The notes under the pieces are model-generated. The model saw nothing but the letters and a program-made list of their open reading frames with translations. It had not been told where the DNA came from and ran no database searches. From Bergeyella cardium (GTDB lineage Bacteria; Bacteroidota; Bacteroidia; Flavobacteriales; Weeksellaceae): a DNA stretch of 64,000 nt. Shown one piece after another: positions 1 through 8,511 of the stretch. The stretch is from positions 204,001-268,000 of the forward strand of contig NZ_QYCZ01000001.1 in NCBI RefSeq assembly GCF_003614945.1, read 5' to 3'. The translations under genes were made by a program, and so were the position numbers. The stretch's first letter is position 1, and every line of letters begins with the position of its first letter.

Positions 1-1058
1 TTTTTGTTTCCTCACCCCTTCGCGAGGGCGTTAATCAAGGTAAGGGCAATTTTATCCCCGCATTCCTTAGCGAGATACCGCTTATTTTCCAGAATGTAAT
101 GCCTCTGGATGTGGCGGTAGTTACCGTTTCCCCGCCAGATAAGCACGGCTATTGTACTTTGGGAACTTCGGTAGATGTTACCAGAAGTGCAGTAGATCTT
201 GCCAAAAAGATTATCGCAGTGGTCAATCCTAAAATGCCGAAGACCCACGGTCAGGGCTTGATTCATTATACAAAATTTACTAAGGCTGTCCTCCACGAAT
301 CCGAGCTTCTCACCATAGACTATCGCTCAAAAATCACCGATATAGAAATGAAAATTGGGCAAAATATTGCGGGGCTTATAGACGACAGGGCTACCCTACA
401 AATGGGTATCGGTACTATTCCAGACGCTACTTTGCTCTATTTAAACAACCATAAAGACCTCGGGATACATACAGAGATGCTCAGCAATGGGGCGATAGAT
501 CTCATTAAAAACGATATCGTAAATAATAAGTATAAGGGGCTTCATAATAACCGTACGGTAACCTCATTCTGCTTTGGCGAGAGGGAGCTCTACGATTATG
601 TGGATGATAACCCAGCCGTAGTATTTATGGATGTAAGGCATACCAATGACCCTATCCAAATTATGAAAAATAAGAAGCTCCACGCCATTAATTCTGCGAT
701 AGAGATAGATATTACGGGGCAGGTATGTGCAGATTCTATTGGGACTTATCAGTACAGCGGTATCGGGGGTCAGGTAGATTTTATGCGCGGTGCAGCACTG
801 AGCGAGGGCGGTAAGCCGATTATGGCAATCACCTCCCGAACCAAAAAAGGCCTCCCAAGAATTGTCCCAACCCTCAAAGAAGGTGCAGGGGTAGTTACCA
901 CCCGAGGGCATATCCACTATGTAGTTACTGAGTATGGCGTAGCCTACCTCTATGGTAAGAATTTCAGGCAAAGGGCAAAGGCGCTTATAGACATCGCTCA
1001 CCCAGACGACAGGGAATACCTTACCGAGCAAGCCTTCAAACGATACAGAACACTTTAA
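1..1058 (+). CDS. acetyl-CoA hydrolase/transferase family protein (5' end outside window)
   Basis: This is the C-terminal part of an acetyl-CoA hydrolase / 4-hydroxybutyrate CoA-transferase-type enzyme, which moves CoA between acyl groups in the cytosol. The frame is open from the first base of the window: the residues before the Met at 99 (REGVNQGKGNF, FLSEIPLIF) continue the family sequence, so that Met is internal. Family features are LGIHTEMLSNG, whose Glu is probably the catalytic one, and a GIGGQVDFMRGA segment that fits the CoA-binding part. The C-terminus (EYGVAYLYGKNFRQRAKALI) is complete. A terminator follows. Whether it acts as acetate:succinate CoA-transferase or as a hydrolase cannot be told from this fragment. 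Confidence 0.9.
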   Translation, partial: FVSSPLREGVNQGKGNFIPAFLSEIPLIFQNVMPLDVAVVTVSPPDKHGYCTLGTSVDVTRSAVDLAKKIIAVVNPKMPKTHGQGLIHYTKFTKAVLHESELLTIDYRSKITDIEMKIGQNIAGLIDDRATLQMGIGTIPDATLLYLNNHKDLGIHTEMLSNGAIDLIKNDIVNNKYKGLHNNRTVTSFCFGERELYDYVDDNPAVVFMDVRHTNDPIQIMKNKKLHAINSAIEIDITGQVCADSIGTYQYSGIGGQVDFMRGAALSEGGKPIMAITSRTKKGLPRIVPTLKEGAGVVTTRGHIHYVVTEYGVAYLYGKNFRQRAKALIDIAHPDDREYLTEQAFKRYRTL

Positions 1059-1090
1059 GCTATCATTGGTAGCACCTTTACTTCTTGATA

Positions 1091-1117
1091 AAAGCCCTCT
1101 ATGAGGGCTTTTTTTTC
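1091..1117 (+). terminator. intrinsic terminator after the CoA-transferase gene
   Basis: A GC-rich inverted repeat (AAGCCCTC, loop TAT, GAGGGCTT) is followed directly by a run of eight T, about 35 bases after the stop codon. Confidence 0.85.
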
Positions 1118-1330
1118 GGTACACCTTGCAGGTGATGCACTCGTTAGCACGAGGGGCAATTATTTTACACCTTATATATATAAGGTATAGAAATTTGAAA
1201 ATTCATTACAAGGTGAATCAACATTGTCGGAGACCTCCGATGATGTTAGCGAGGTGAATCAAGATGTTCGCAGGTCTGTGAATTACACACGCAATATGGG
1301 CAAGATTAAAAATATAAATTATTACGCTGT
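1118..1330. repeat. cluster of short perfect inverted repeats in a gene-free stretch
   Basis: This is part of the 362-bp gap between the CoA-transferase and the Mur ligase, which converge on it. It holds four consecutive small palindromes: CACCTTGCAGGTG at 1122-1134, CTCGT-TAGC-ACGAG at 1140-1153, a perfect 18-bp palindrome at 1169-1186 (ACCTTATAT/ATATAAGGT) and TCGGAG-AC-CTCCGA at 1227-1240. The word AGGTGAATCAA occurs twice, near 1211 and 1251. No credible ORF is present. It looks like a nest of small repeat elements rather than one operator; function unknown. Confidence 0.6.
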
Positions 1331-1410
1331 TTCAGCTTGTTTTATTATTAATTTCGCAAAAAATTGATGAAAAACTTGATGATTTGAGCGGTTGAAAACA
1401 CGCATTTTTT

Positions 1411-1443
1411 TAGCCAAAAGCTAAAAGCTATTAGCCAGAAGCC
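1411..1443. repeat. dispersed repeat, type A (TAGCTATTAGCC-like), overlapping a stop codon
   Basis: The sequence is built from TAGCC, AGCTAAAAGC and TATTAGCCAGAAGCC words. Closely related words recur at 20236-20270, 30358-30380, 51447-51482 and 53720-53748. Here the repeat covers the last residues and the TAG stop of the Mur ligase on the minus strand (its terminal LLANSF is repeat sequence). Confidence 0.7.
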
Positions 1444-2818
1444 CATTAAAAACCTCTTTTGCAAAATCTTCTAAGCTCGGGTCTCTGGCACCCATTAGGA
1501 GGAGGATGTCGCCACTGTGTAGGTGCTGGGAAAGGTAAGGGATAATCTCTGCTCTGTGCTCTATAAAGCATGCTTTTTTTCCTTTTTCTTTAATGCCTAA
1601 GATGAGGTCATTGGCAGAAATATCTTTTACGGCAGTGCCGCCAGCGTAGAATATTTCACTCATCAGGATTTCATCTTGTGGGCGGAGGGCTGCGGATATT
1701 TCATCTATAAAATCCTGTTTTAGGAATCGGGTAGGTTTGTAGCCGTGTGGCTGAAACCAAGTGATAAGCCTGCCCTCACCAGCAACGAGCTGGCAAGCCT
1801 TAATGCTGGAAGCGCATTTTGCAGGATTATGGGCATAGTCATCAATTACCCAAACGCCATTCTTCTGCCCCAGAATCTGATGTCTGCGGTAGATACCCTC
1901 GTACTGGGCAAGGCTTTGGGCACAGACCTCCAAACTCACACCTACGCTGTGGGCAACGGCTATGGCTGCAGCAGCATTTTCCGCCGAGTGCCTACCGATA
2001 GCATTCATTTCAAAGACTTGGTTTTGGATTCTAAAGCTGAGATGAAAACCCTCTTGATGAAAATCGGTGATGCAATAGCCCGCTTCTGGAGTTTCAAAAC
2101 CGAAATCAGAGGATTTATCCGAAGACAAGTCCTTAGCTAATAAATTGGACTGATTTACAATAAAACGATGATGGGTATTCCCTTTAAAAATCGTGAAAAG
2201 CTGGATGAGCTCATCAATCTCTTGGTGGTCTTTATCAATATTCAGGAGGAGCCCAATCTCTGGTTTGTACTGCACTACGGAGCCATCGCTTTCATCGGCT
2301 TCTATAATGAGCCATTCGCCTTTTCCTACGGCAGCATTGCCTATTTTTCCTTGCTTGATAAGACTCGTAAGCCCTGCACCAGAGATAATACTCGGTGATA
2401 AACCTGCATCGTTCAAAATCTGATAGAGCATAGCAGAAGTGGTACTCTTACCCGAAGTGCCTGCTACGGCAATCGTTTTCTTGCTTTGTGCAATGATAGC
2501 GAGGAGCTCACTCCGCTTGATAATAGGAATGCTGAGTGCTTTTGCTTTCTGAACTTCAAAGACGGTATCTTCTATCGCGGTGGAAACTACGACTAAGTCC
2601 GTATCCTCGGAGATGCCACTGCCATCTTGCAGGAAGCACTGGATACCTTCGGCTTCCAGTAGGTTTTTGGTAGGATTAAACTCATCGGGGTGGAAATATC
2701 GGTCACTCCCCGAAACATCCTTACCAATACCTTTTAGGTACTGGGCTATGGCGCTCATACCGACACCTGCAATCCCAATAAAAAACACATTCTGGAAGTT
2801 GGAAATATCCTTTATCAT
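1421..2818 (-). CDS. Mur ligase family protein, MurC-like
   Basis: An ATP-dependent ligase of 465 aa that probably joins an amino acid or peptide to a UDP-MurNAc substrate in peptidoglycan synthesis or recycling. The N-terminal Rossmann domain carries FFIGIAGVGMSAIA (residues 12-25), typical of MurC. The P-loop is GTSGKST (about 120-126) and the central-domain motif is EADESDGS. The C-terminal domain has DDYAHNPAK where MurC normally has DDYGHHPTE. The gene stands alone rather than in a dcw (murG/ftsQ) cluster, so it may be a paralogue of the cell-division MurC; the substrate is uncertain. Its last residues and stop codon lie in a dispersed repeat. The upstream gene on the same strand is 21 bp away. 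Confidence 0.8.
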   Translation of the reverse strand: MIKDISNFQNVFFIGIAGVGMSAIAQYLKGIGKDVSGSDRYFHPDEFNPTKNLLEAEGIQCFLQDGSGISEDTDLVVVSTAIEDTVFEVQKAKALSIPIIKRSELLAIIAQSKKTIAVAGTSGKSTTSAMLYQILNDAGLSPSIISGAGLTSLIKQGKIGNAAVGKGEWLIIEADESDGSVVQYKPEIGLLLNIDKDHQEIDELIQLFTIFKGNTHHRFIVNQSNLLAKDLSSDKSSDFGFETPEAGYCITDFHQEGFHLSFRIQNQVFEMNAIGRHSAENAAAAIAVAHSVGVSLEVCAQSLAQYEGIYRRHQILGQKNGVWVIDDYAHNPAKCASSIKACQLVAGEGRLITWFQPHGYKPTRFLKQDFIDEISAALRPQDEILMSEIFYAGGTAVKDISANDLILGIKEKGKKACFIEHRAEIIPYLSQHLHSGDILLLMGARDPSLEDFAKEVFNGLLANSF

Positions 2819-2839
2819 CTCGATTTATTCGTTCTAAGG

Positions 2840-3808
2840 TTATATAAATTTATCTTCTACAAGATACCAAAGTCTTTGTGCTATTTCATCTACTTTATCC
2901 CAGTTTTTTTCGTAGTACATATCGCTGAGAAACTCTTTTGCACTGTCTATATCGTCAAAGGAATTGAGTTTTTTTACCACTTCATTCAGCTCTACTTGGC
3001 TACCATCGAAGAGGTGTTTAGAAAAGGCAATCCTGTCATTTAGGTCTAAGGCAAATTCTCTCCTTGCTTTTTTATTTTGATGCTGTTCTGCTTTTTGCTC
3101 GGTGATTTCTTCTAATGTCTCTTCATTAAAGAGAGGCTCAATATGGCTTAGGGGTTTTATTTTCGCGAGTTTTATTTTCTTCTCGGTAGGATACTCGCTT
3201 TCATTTTCCTCTATGTTTTCTTCAGTCGACTCTTCTATATTTTCTATTGCTTCCTCTATTTCTTTTTGGAGCGTCTCTTCATTTTTGTGTTGAGGCTCTG
3301 AGGTCTCTTCTGCTGTATGAGCTATAGGCTTTTCATCCTCCAGCTGAGGGGTTACTTCCTCTATTTCTTGGGGAGTTTCTGTCTCAATTAATACTTCTTC
3401 CTCTACATTCTGAGTTTCTTCAGGGTTGAGGAATTGAATATCGATAGAGGGTGTCTCTTCAATGCTGATTTCGTTGAGTTCATTATTAAAAATAACCTCT
3501 TCTTCCAGTTCGGGTTTGTTGTCTGGTTCTTCGGGGTATTCTTCAGGGGAAGGGAGGTGGGTGTTTAGGATTTCATTGCTTTCTACATTGGGAGTGAGGT
3601 CGGCTTCATTCTTCTCAATGAATTTTAATACGGTGATTCTATTGGTGAGTTCCAGAAATAAATCGTGCTTTATCAGGAGCTCTTCTTTTGTTGAAATTTT
3701 GGAGATACTGTCTAATATATTCTTACATTCGAAGAAGAGTTTGTCCTGTAAATCCTGTATCTTTTGCATATAAAATTGAAAATTAAATTTAGTATTTTTG
3801 AGGCTCAA
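2840..3808 (-). CDS. hypothetical acidic protein with Glu-rich middle
   Basis: No family recognised. The 322-residue protein has an N-terminal helical region (about 1-75), a long low-complexity Glu/Pro/Thr stretch (about 75-225) that is probably disordered, and an ordered C-terminal segment of about 75 residues (FALDLNDRIAFSKHLF to VEDKFI) that looks like the functional part. No signal peptide or membrane segment is seen. A Met 13 codons in (3767-3769, MQKIQDLQ) is an alternative and perhaps better start, because the longer start crowds the divergent tdk gene. It shares strand and spacing with the Mur ligase, which suggests co-transcription. Confidence 0.7.
   Translation of the reverse strand: MSLKNTKFNFQFYMQKIQDLQDKLFFECKNILDSISKISTKEELLIKHDLFLELTNRITVLKFIEKNEADLTPNVESNEILNTHLPSPEEYPEEPDNKPELEEEVIFNNELNEISIEETPSIDIQFLNPEETQNVEEEVLIETETPQEIEEVTPQLEDEKPIAHTAEETSEPQHKNEETLQKEIEEAIENIEESTEENIEENESEYPTEKKIKLAKIKPLSHIEPLFNEETLEEITEQKAEQHQNKKARREFALDLNDRIAFSKHLFDGSQVELNEVVKKLNSFDDIDSAKEFLSDMYYEKNWDKVDEIAQRLWYLVEDKFI
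3793..3800 (+). promoter_or_regulatory. Bacteroidota -7 box (TATTTTTG) for tdk
   Basis: TATTTTTG matches TAnnTTTG and ends 29 bases before the tdk ATG. No well-spaced -33 TTG was found, so only the -7 element is supported. Confidence 0.5.
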
Positions 3809-3829
3809 AAATCACGGCTAAAATAAAAA

Positions 3830-4417
3830 ATGTTTTTAGAAAATACAATTAATCATGCCAAACAAAGTGGGTGGATGGAAGTCATCTGTGGGTCTATGTT
3901 TTCTGGGAAAACGGAGGAGCTCATCCGTAGGCTCCGCAGGGCAGAAATGGCAGGGCAAAGCGTGGAAATCTTTAAACCCAAAATAGACACCCGATATTCT
4001 GAGGAAGATGTGGTTTCTCATAACCAAAACAAAATCCGAAGTACTGCGGTAGAAAGCCCAAGTGAAATCCTCCTGCTGGGCTCTGGCTGTGATGTAATCG
4101 CCATAGATGAAGCTCAGTTTTTTGATGACAGTATCGTAGAAATTGCCAATCAGCTTGCCAATAATGGCGTGCGTGTCGTGATTGCAGGACTGGATATGGA
4201 CTTCCTCGGTAGGCCCTTTGGACCTATGCCCGCACTGATGGCCACTGCTGAATATGTGACCAAAGTACACGCCATCTGTAAGCGAACGGGCAACCTTGCC
4301 AACTACTCTATGCGTACCAGCCAAAGCAAAGATTTGGTAGAGCTGGGCGAGACCGAAAGCTACGAAGCCGTAAGCCGTAGGGTTTTTGTAGATGAGGTAT
4401 TAAACCGTAAATTTTAA
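3830..4417 (+). CDS. tdk: thymidine kinase (type II)
   Basis: Phosphorylates thymidine to dTMP in the pyrimidine salvage pathway. Visible features of the 195-aa protein are the Walker A GSMFSGKTEEL (about residues 21-31), the Walker B-like VIAIDEAQFF with the catalytic Glu, GLDMDFLGRPFGPM, and the lasso segment around YEAVSRR. Type II kinases usually hold a structural zinc with four Cys. Here only the first remains (AICKRTGN); the partner positions read Thr, Ser and Val, so the zinc site appears lost. The gene is monocistronic between two minus-strand genes. The assignment is firm. Confidence 0.95.
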   Translation: MFLENTINHAKQSGWMEVICGSMFSGKTEELIRRLRRAEMAGQSVEIFKPKIDTRYSEEDVVSHNQNKIRSTAVESPSEILLLGSGCDVIAIDEAQFFDDSIVEIANQLANNGVRVVIAGLDMDFLGRPFGPMPALMATAEYVTKVHAICKRTGNLANYSMRTSQSKDLVELGETESYEAVSRRVFVDEVLNRKF

Positions 4418-4440
4418 GCTATTAAAGCAAAAATCTCCCC

Positions 4441-5547
4441 TTATTTTCTAATAATATCAGGATTTTCTTCAAAATGGAGAACATTTTCTGGGAAGTCGGC
4501 AAGGGTGAGCGATTTTATCTGCTGGAAAGCCCCTGCATTGGGGTCTAATTGTACGCCCTCTTCATCGGTCTGTTTTATGGAAACCACCTTTGCATAGAGG
4601 AAATCGCCTTTGGCATTCAGCTTAATATCCAATAGCGGTGCAATACCATTAACTCCTTTCAGATTAAATCTTCCATAGGTATTGAAGTTCCCAAGACTGT
4701 ATGCGATAAATTTATTTTTATACAGCTCTACGGCGCGGGTTATATGTGGACCGTGCCCAAGCACGATATCAGCCCCTGCATCAATGACTGAGTGGGCAAA
4801 TTCATAGACATTGCCTCGGTTTTCTCCGAAGAAAATCTCATTTCTACGGGGCACACGGGTATGCGTAGCGCCTTCGGCACCCCCGTGGAAGGATACGATG
4901 ACGATGTCGGACTTAGATTTCAGCTCTCGGACGATTTGCTGAGCTTCCTTGATGTTTAAAATAGATACCATATTTCGGTTCGGAGCAAAGGCACAGAAGC
5001 CGTACTTTACGCCGTCTTTCTCAAAGGTGATGTAGGGCTTCTCAATCTGTCCTGCGTAGAGTATTCCGTTTTCGTCTAACACCTCTGCGGTTCGTTTTCT
5101 GCCTGCTTCTCCGAAATCTCCGGCGTGGTTATTAGCAATACTCATCAGCATAAAACCTGCATCTTTTATAATCTTGCCGTAGCGCTCAGGCATTTGGAAA
5201 GCATAGCAGTTGGACGAGTTTTTCCCACACTTTTGGGTATAGCCATTGTCTATAAGCGTGCCTTCCAAATTTCCGAAGACGATGTCTCCTTTTAAATAGT
5301 CTTTTACAGCATTAAAACTCCCTACGGCATCATCTTTCGGCAGGTAGCTGATGGAGGGATATTTACTCCCAATCATTATATCCCCTACAGCAACGATGCT
5401 TATCGTGTCTTTGAGAGGAGTTTGAGGAGAATCTGCCACCGCTTTCTCGGTTTGAGAAGCATTATGAGTAGAAGCAGAGCTTTCTTCCTTTTTGGATTGG
5501 CAGAAAACGAGCATTGATGCAGCTAAAAAAGTCAATAGTTTATTCAT
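4441..5547 (-). CDS. CapA family lipoprotein (poly-gamma-glutamate capsule type metallophosphatase fold)
   Basis: A 368-aa protein of the PGA_cap/CapA family, a calcineurin-like metallophosphoesterase fold linked to capsule or cell-envelope polymers. A signal peptide ends at Cys16 (MLVFC), so it is probably a lipoprotein. Motifs seen are VGDIMIGS, FGNLEGTL, SIANNHAGDFG, VSFHGGAEG and VLGHGPHITRAVELY, the metal-ligand motifs of the family, all intact. It lies 21 bp downstream of the sugar-phosphate transferase on the same strand, supporting a role in surface polysaccharide biology. The substrate is unknown. Confidence 0.85.
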   Translation of the reverse strand: MNKLLTFLAASMLVFCQSKKEESSASTHNASQTEKAVADSPQTPLKDTISIVAVGDIMIGSKYPSISYLPKDDAVGSFNAVKDYLKGDIVFGNLEGTLIDNGYTQKCGKNSSNCYAFQMPERYGKIIKDAGFMLMSIANNHAGDFGEAGRKRTAEVLDENGILYAGQIEKPYITFEKDGVKYGFCAFAPNRNMVSILNIKEAQQIVRELKSKSDIVIVSFHGGAEGATHTRVPRRNEIFFGENRGNVYEFAHSVIDAGADIVLGHGPHITRAVELYKNKFIAYSLGNFNTYGRFNLKGVNGIAPLLDIKLNAKGDFLYAKVVSIKQTDEEGVQLDPNAGAFQQIKSLTLADFPENVLHFEENPDIIRK

Positions 5548-5568
5548 CTTTATAATTTTTAGTTAATA

Positions 5569-6936
5569 TTATCTGGCATTTTTATCTCCTTTAATCATCA
5601 GGATAAGGGTTTTTAGAATGATGATAAGGTCTAAGCTGAAACTCCAATTTTTTACATAGAAAGAATCGGCAATTACCCTTTTTCTCATCTGAATATTTCG
5701 GTCTCCTTTATCGCCTCGGAGCCCATTTACCTGTGCGAGCCCCGTAATTCCTGGTTTTACCAAACTACGAATTGAGTATCTTCCGATTTTGGGTTTAAAT
5801 TCCTCATCTACGGCGAGCATATGTGGGCGAGGACCTACAACGGACATCTCCCCAAGCAGTACATTGATGAACTGAGGGAGCTCATCAAGGCTGGTTTTCC
5901 TGAGAAATCTACCGATAGGCGTTATTCTGCTGTCGTTCTCCTCCGTTATCTTAGAAGTGGAGCTTTCATCCTCTTTCATCGTTCGGAATTTATAGCAATT
6001 AAATACCTCCTCTCGGTAACCATATCTTTTTTGTTTGAAGATGATATTCCCCTTACCGCTGAGCCTGATCAGCAGAGCGATGATGGGAAAGAGCCACGAG
6101 CATACTCCTATTAGGATAATGAGGGAGAAGAGGATATCAAATGTGCGTTTAATGGTATAATTGGCAAAATAATTTAATGGAAATTTTGCTGGGTATAATA
6201 CGGGGAGAGACTCTATATATCTCAGTTCGTAGGTGAAAAATCGGGTTTGGATAATGTTGGGCAGGAGGATGATTTCCACTTTATCTTTTTCTGCTTCTAT
6301 GAAAATTTGTTTTTCCAGTTCGGTGGGCAGTGCTTTCTGAGACGGTATATAGATACTGTGGATGCCGTGTGTTTTCCAGAAGTTTTTTAAGTCTTGAATC
6401 TTTATTTCTCCCTTTGGGAAGTTGAAAATTCGATAGCCGTAGTCCTTCCTTTTAATAAAAATTTCTCTTAAAATTTCGGTAGTGGGTGTCTCTATGATAA
6501 ACATTACATTCCTATGGTTGATACCTTTGGAGCGAATATATTTCAGGAAGAGAAAAATGCCCGATTTCTGTACAAAAAAGATAAGCAGCAAGCTCAGACA
6601 GAGGTAGAGCCTCTCGCTTTTGAAGATACTGCTGTCGGATATATTGGTAAGGAGTACTACCCCTCCAGAGAAGAACAAAATATGTATAGCGAGCCTTTCC
6701 AAATAGTTGGTATAGGTAAGGCTTCGGGAGATGGAGTAGAGCTTGGTACGCCCACTGATGAGAAACCAGAAAATAAGTAGCAAACATACAGTAGTAATAT
6801 TCTTTTCGGTGAAGATATCACTGATGCTAATACCTCTCTTCCACCAATAAAAAAACAGGAATGTGCAGGCGATAATAACAGCATCTATTCCTATGATAAT
6901 AACCTTTGTATATTTAGAGTACCGCAGCCTTTGCAT
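5569..6936 (-). CDS. polyprenyl glycosylphosphotransferase (initiating sugar-phosphate transferase, WcaJ-like)
   Basis: Transfers a sugar-1-phosphate from a UDP-sugar to undecaprenyl phosphate, the first step of exopolysaccharide, capsule or O-antigen units. The 455-aa protein has four N-terminal membrane segments (about 10-130), a middle CoA-binding-like Rossmann domain, a fifth membrane segment (about 265-290), and the C-terminal bacterial sugar transferase domain with QKRYGYREEVFNCYKFRTM, KTSLDELPQFINVLLGEMS and VVGPRPH. It is probably in one transcription unit with the CapA-like gene. The sugar (glucose or galactose type) cannot be read from sequence. Confidence 0.9.
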   Translation of the reverse strand: MQRLRYSKYTKVIIIGIDAVIIACTFLFFYWWKRGISISDIFTEKNITTVCLLLIFWFLISGRTKLYSISRSLTYTNYLERLAIHILFFSGGVVLLTNISDSSIFKSERLYLCLSLLLIFFVQKSGIFLFLKYIRSKGINHRNVMFIIETPTTEILREIFIKRKDYGYRIFNFPKGEIKIQDLKNFWKTHGIHSIYIPSQKALPTELEKQIFIEAEKDKVEIILLPNIIQTRFFTYELRYIESLPVLYPAKFPLNYFANYTIKRTFDILFSLIILIGVCSWLFPIIALLIRLSGKGNIIFKQKRYGYREEVFNCYKFRTMKEDESSTSKITEENDSRITPIGRFLRKTSLDELPQFINVLLGEMSVVGPRPHMLAVDEEFKPKIGRYSIRSLVKPGITGLAQVNGLRGDKGDRNIQMRKRVIADSFYVKNWSFSLDLIIILKTLILMIKGDKNAR

Positions 6937-7018
6937 TCCTTTTTCTCAATTTGTATTCACGAAAATACTACTTTTTTATAAATTAAGTCTTCAGAAAGCC
7001 CTTCACAAATCTATTTCT

Positions 7019-7026
7019 TACCTTTG
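7019..7026 (+). promoter_or_regulatory. -7 box (TACCTTTG) for the hydrolase operon
   Basis: TACCTTTG matches TAnnTTTG and ends 27 bases before the ATG at 7054. The -33 element is not obvious. Confidence 0.5.
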
Positions 7027-7053
7027 CGACCATAGTTTTTTTAACAGTATCTA

Positions 7054-7815
7054 ATGCTTCATTATAATATTTCAGGAAGAGGGAAGGAGGTTTTGGTGCT
7101 CCTGCACGGTTTTATGGAGAACAGCAGTATCTGGGCAGATATGGAAGGCTTTCTCTCTAAAGATTTCAAATTGATAAAGGTAGATTTGCCTGGGCACGGG
7201 CTTTCGGAGGTAAAGTCCTCTCCACAAACAATGGAAATGATGGCCGATGAGGTAAAAGCTACACTCGATTCCCTTAATCTTAGAGCGGTTCATCTCCTTG
7301 GGCATTCTATGGGGGGCTATGTTTCTCTTGCTTTTGCAGAGAAATATCCGGAAATGCTGCGTTCGCTTACGCTTTTCTTCTCCACAGCATTGGAAGATGA
7401 TGAGGAGAAGAAAAAAATCCGTACCCGAAGCATTGAAATCATAGACAAATATTTCTCAATGTTCGTCAATAACAGTATTCCCAACCTCTTTAACCCTAAT
7501 GAGAAGGATAGGCTGGAAACAAAAATCAACCTTGCGAGGGAAATTGCACACTCAACAGATGTAGAGGGTGTAAAAGTTGCTCAGCTCGGTATGGTAGAAC
7601 GCCCCAACCGTCTTTCTGTGCTTAAAGATTTAGAGGCAAAGGTGCTCATCATCACTGGGAGGTATGATGGTGCAGTGAAGAATGAATTATTCATCTCCTC
7701 ACTTCCAGAGCGAAGCAATATTAAGGTCTATACCCTCGATTGCGGGCATTGTGGGCATTGGGAAAAGCCCGAAGTATGCTCGGCAATTATCAATCAAGAA
7801 CTTTTAAACCCCTAA
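7054..7815 (+). CDS. alpha/beta hydrolase
   Basis: A 253-aa soluble hydrolase of the alpha/beta fold. The oxyanion-hole motif is LLHGFMENSSIW (about 17-28), the nucleophile elbow is LLGHSMGGYVSL with Ser96, the acid is in ITGRYDGAV and the base His is in the terminal CGHCGHWEKPE. It resembles the MenH/BioH-like group, but menaquinone context is lacking and the substrate is unknown. It is the first gene of a three-gene plus-strand operon (gaps of 33 and 15 bp) with an O-methyltransferase and an NlpC/P60-fold protein. Confidence 0.85.
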   Translation: MLHYNISGRGKEVLVLLHGFMENSSIWADMEGFLSKDFKLIKVDLPGHGLSEVKSSPQTMEMMADEVKATLDSLNLRAVHLLGHSMGGYVSLAFAEKYPEMLRSLTLFFSTALEDDEEKKKIRTRSIEIIDKYFSMFVNNSIPNLFNPNEKDRLETKINLAREIAHSTDVEGVKVAQLGMVERPNRLSVLKDLEAKVLIITGRYDGAVKNELFISSLPERSNIKVYTLDCGHCGHWEKPEVCSAIINQELLNP

Positions 7816-7848
7816 CTCCCATTAATCATCATTTTAACTATCATTACT

Positions 7849-8496
7849 ATGAGCTATTTTGAAGAATTGCATTCGGAGATGGACAGGTATTTGGAATCTC
7901 ACGCATCCCAAGAGCCTGCTATCCTTAGGCGATTGAGGAGGGAGACTTATCAGAAGACTACTCAGCCTCATATGATTTCGGGTTATCAGCAGGGGAGGCT
8001 ACTTTCCATTATCTCTCAACTCATCCAGCCTAAAAACATCCTTGAAATCGGCACTTTTACAGGCTATGCTACCCTTTGCCTCGCCGAAGGGCTTGCGAAA
8101 GACGGTACACTTACGACGATTGATACTAATGAAGACCTCGCGTACCTTCCTAAGAAATATTTTGAGGAAAGTGCTTATGCTCATCAGATTAATTTTCTGC
8201 TTCAAGATGCAAAAGACCATCTAAAAAACACTTCAGAGCGATATGATTTGGTCTTTATTGATGCTGATAAGGAGAATTATCCAGATTATTTCCGATTGAT
8301 TAAGCCAAAATTGGAAGCTGGGGCAGTTCTGATGTTTGATAATGTACTTTGGTATGGTAAAGTTCTTGAGGAAAACCCAACACAGAGAGCTACGCAAAGC
8401 ATCAAGGCATTGAATGACTTAGCGGCTCAAGACCCGGACTTTGAAAATCTAATCCTACCTTTGCGCGACGGTCTTAACCTGATGCGAAGGAAATAA
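7849..8496 (+). CDS. O-methyltransferase (class I, SAM-dependent)
   Basis: A 215-aa member of the cation-dependent O-methyltransferase family (Methyltransf_3 type). The SAM-binding motif is ILEIGTFTGYATLCLAEGL (about 64-82). A second acidic site is in LVFIDADKENYPDYF, and a metal-binding region FDNVLWYGKV follows, all typical of the catechol/caffeoyl-CoA type. The substrate is unknown; bacterial members methylate small hydroxylated aromatics. It is the middle gene of an operon. Confidence 0.88.
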   Translation: MSYFEELHSEMDRYLESHASQEPAILRRLRRETYQKTTQPHMISGYQQGRLLSIISQLIQPKNILEIGTFTGYATLCLAEGLAKDGTLTTIDTNEDLAYLPKKYFEESAYAHQINFLLQDAKDHLKNTSERYDLVFIDADKENYPDYFRLIKPKLEAGAVLMFDNVLWYGKVLEENPTQRATQSIKALNDLAAQDPDFENLILPLRDGLNLMRRK

Positions 8497-8511
8497 ACAC
8501 TACCCTCATTT

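Noticed and set aside
12-296. Minus-strand ORF of 94 aa
   Set aside because: Shadow of the acetyl-CoA hydrolase/transferase frame, which is continuous and conserved from the window start.
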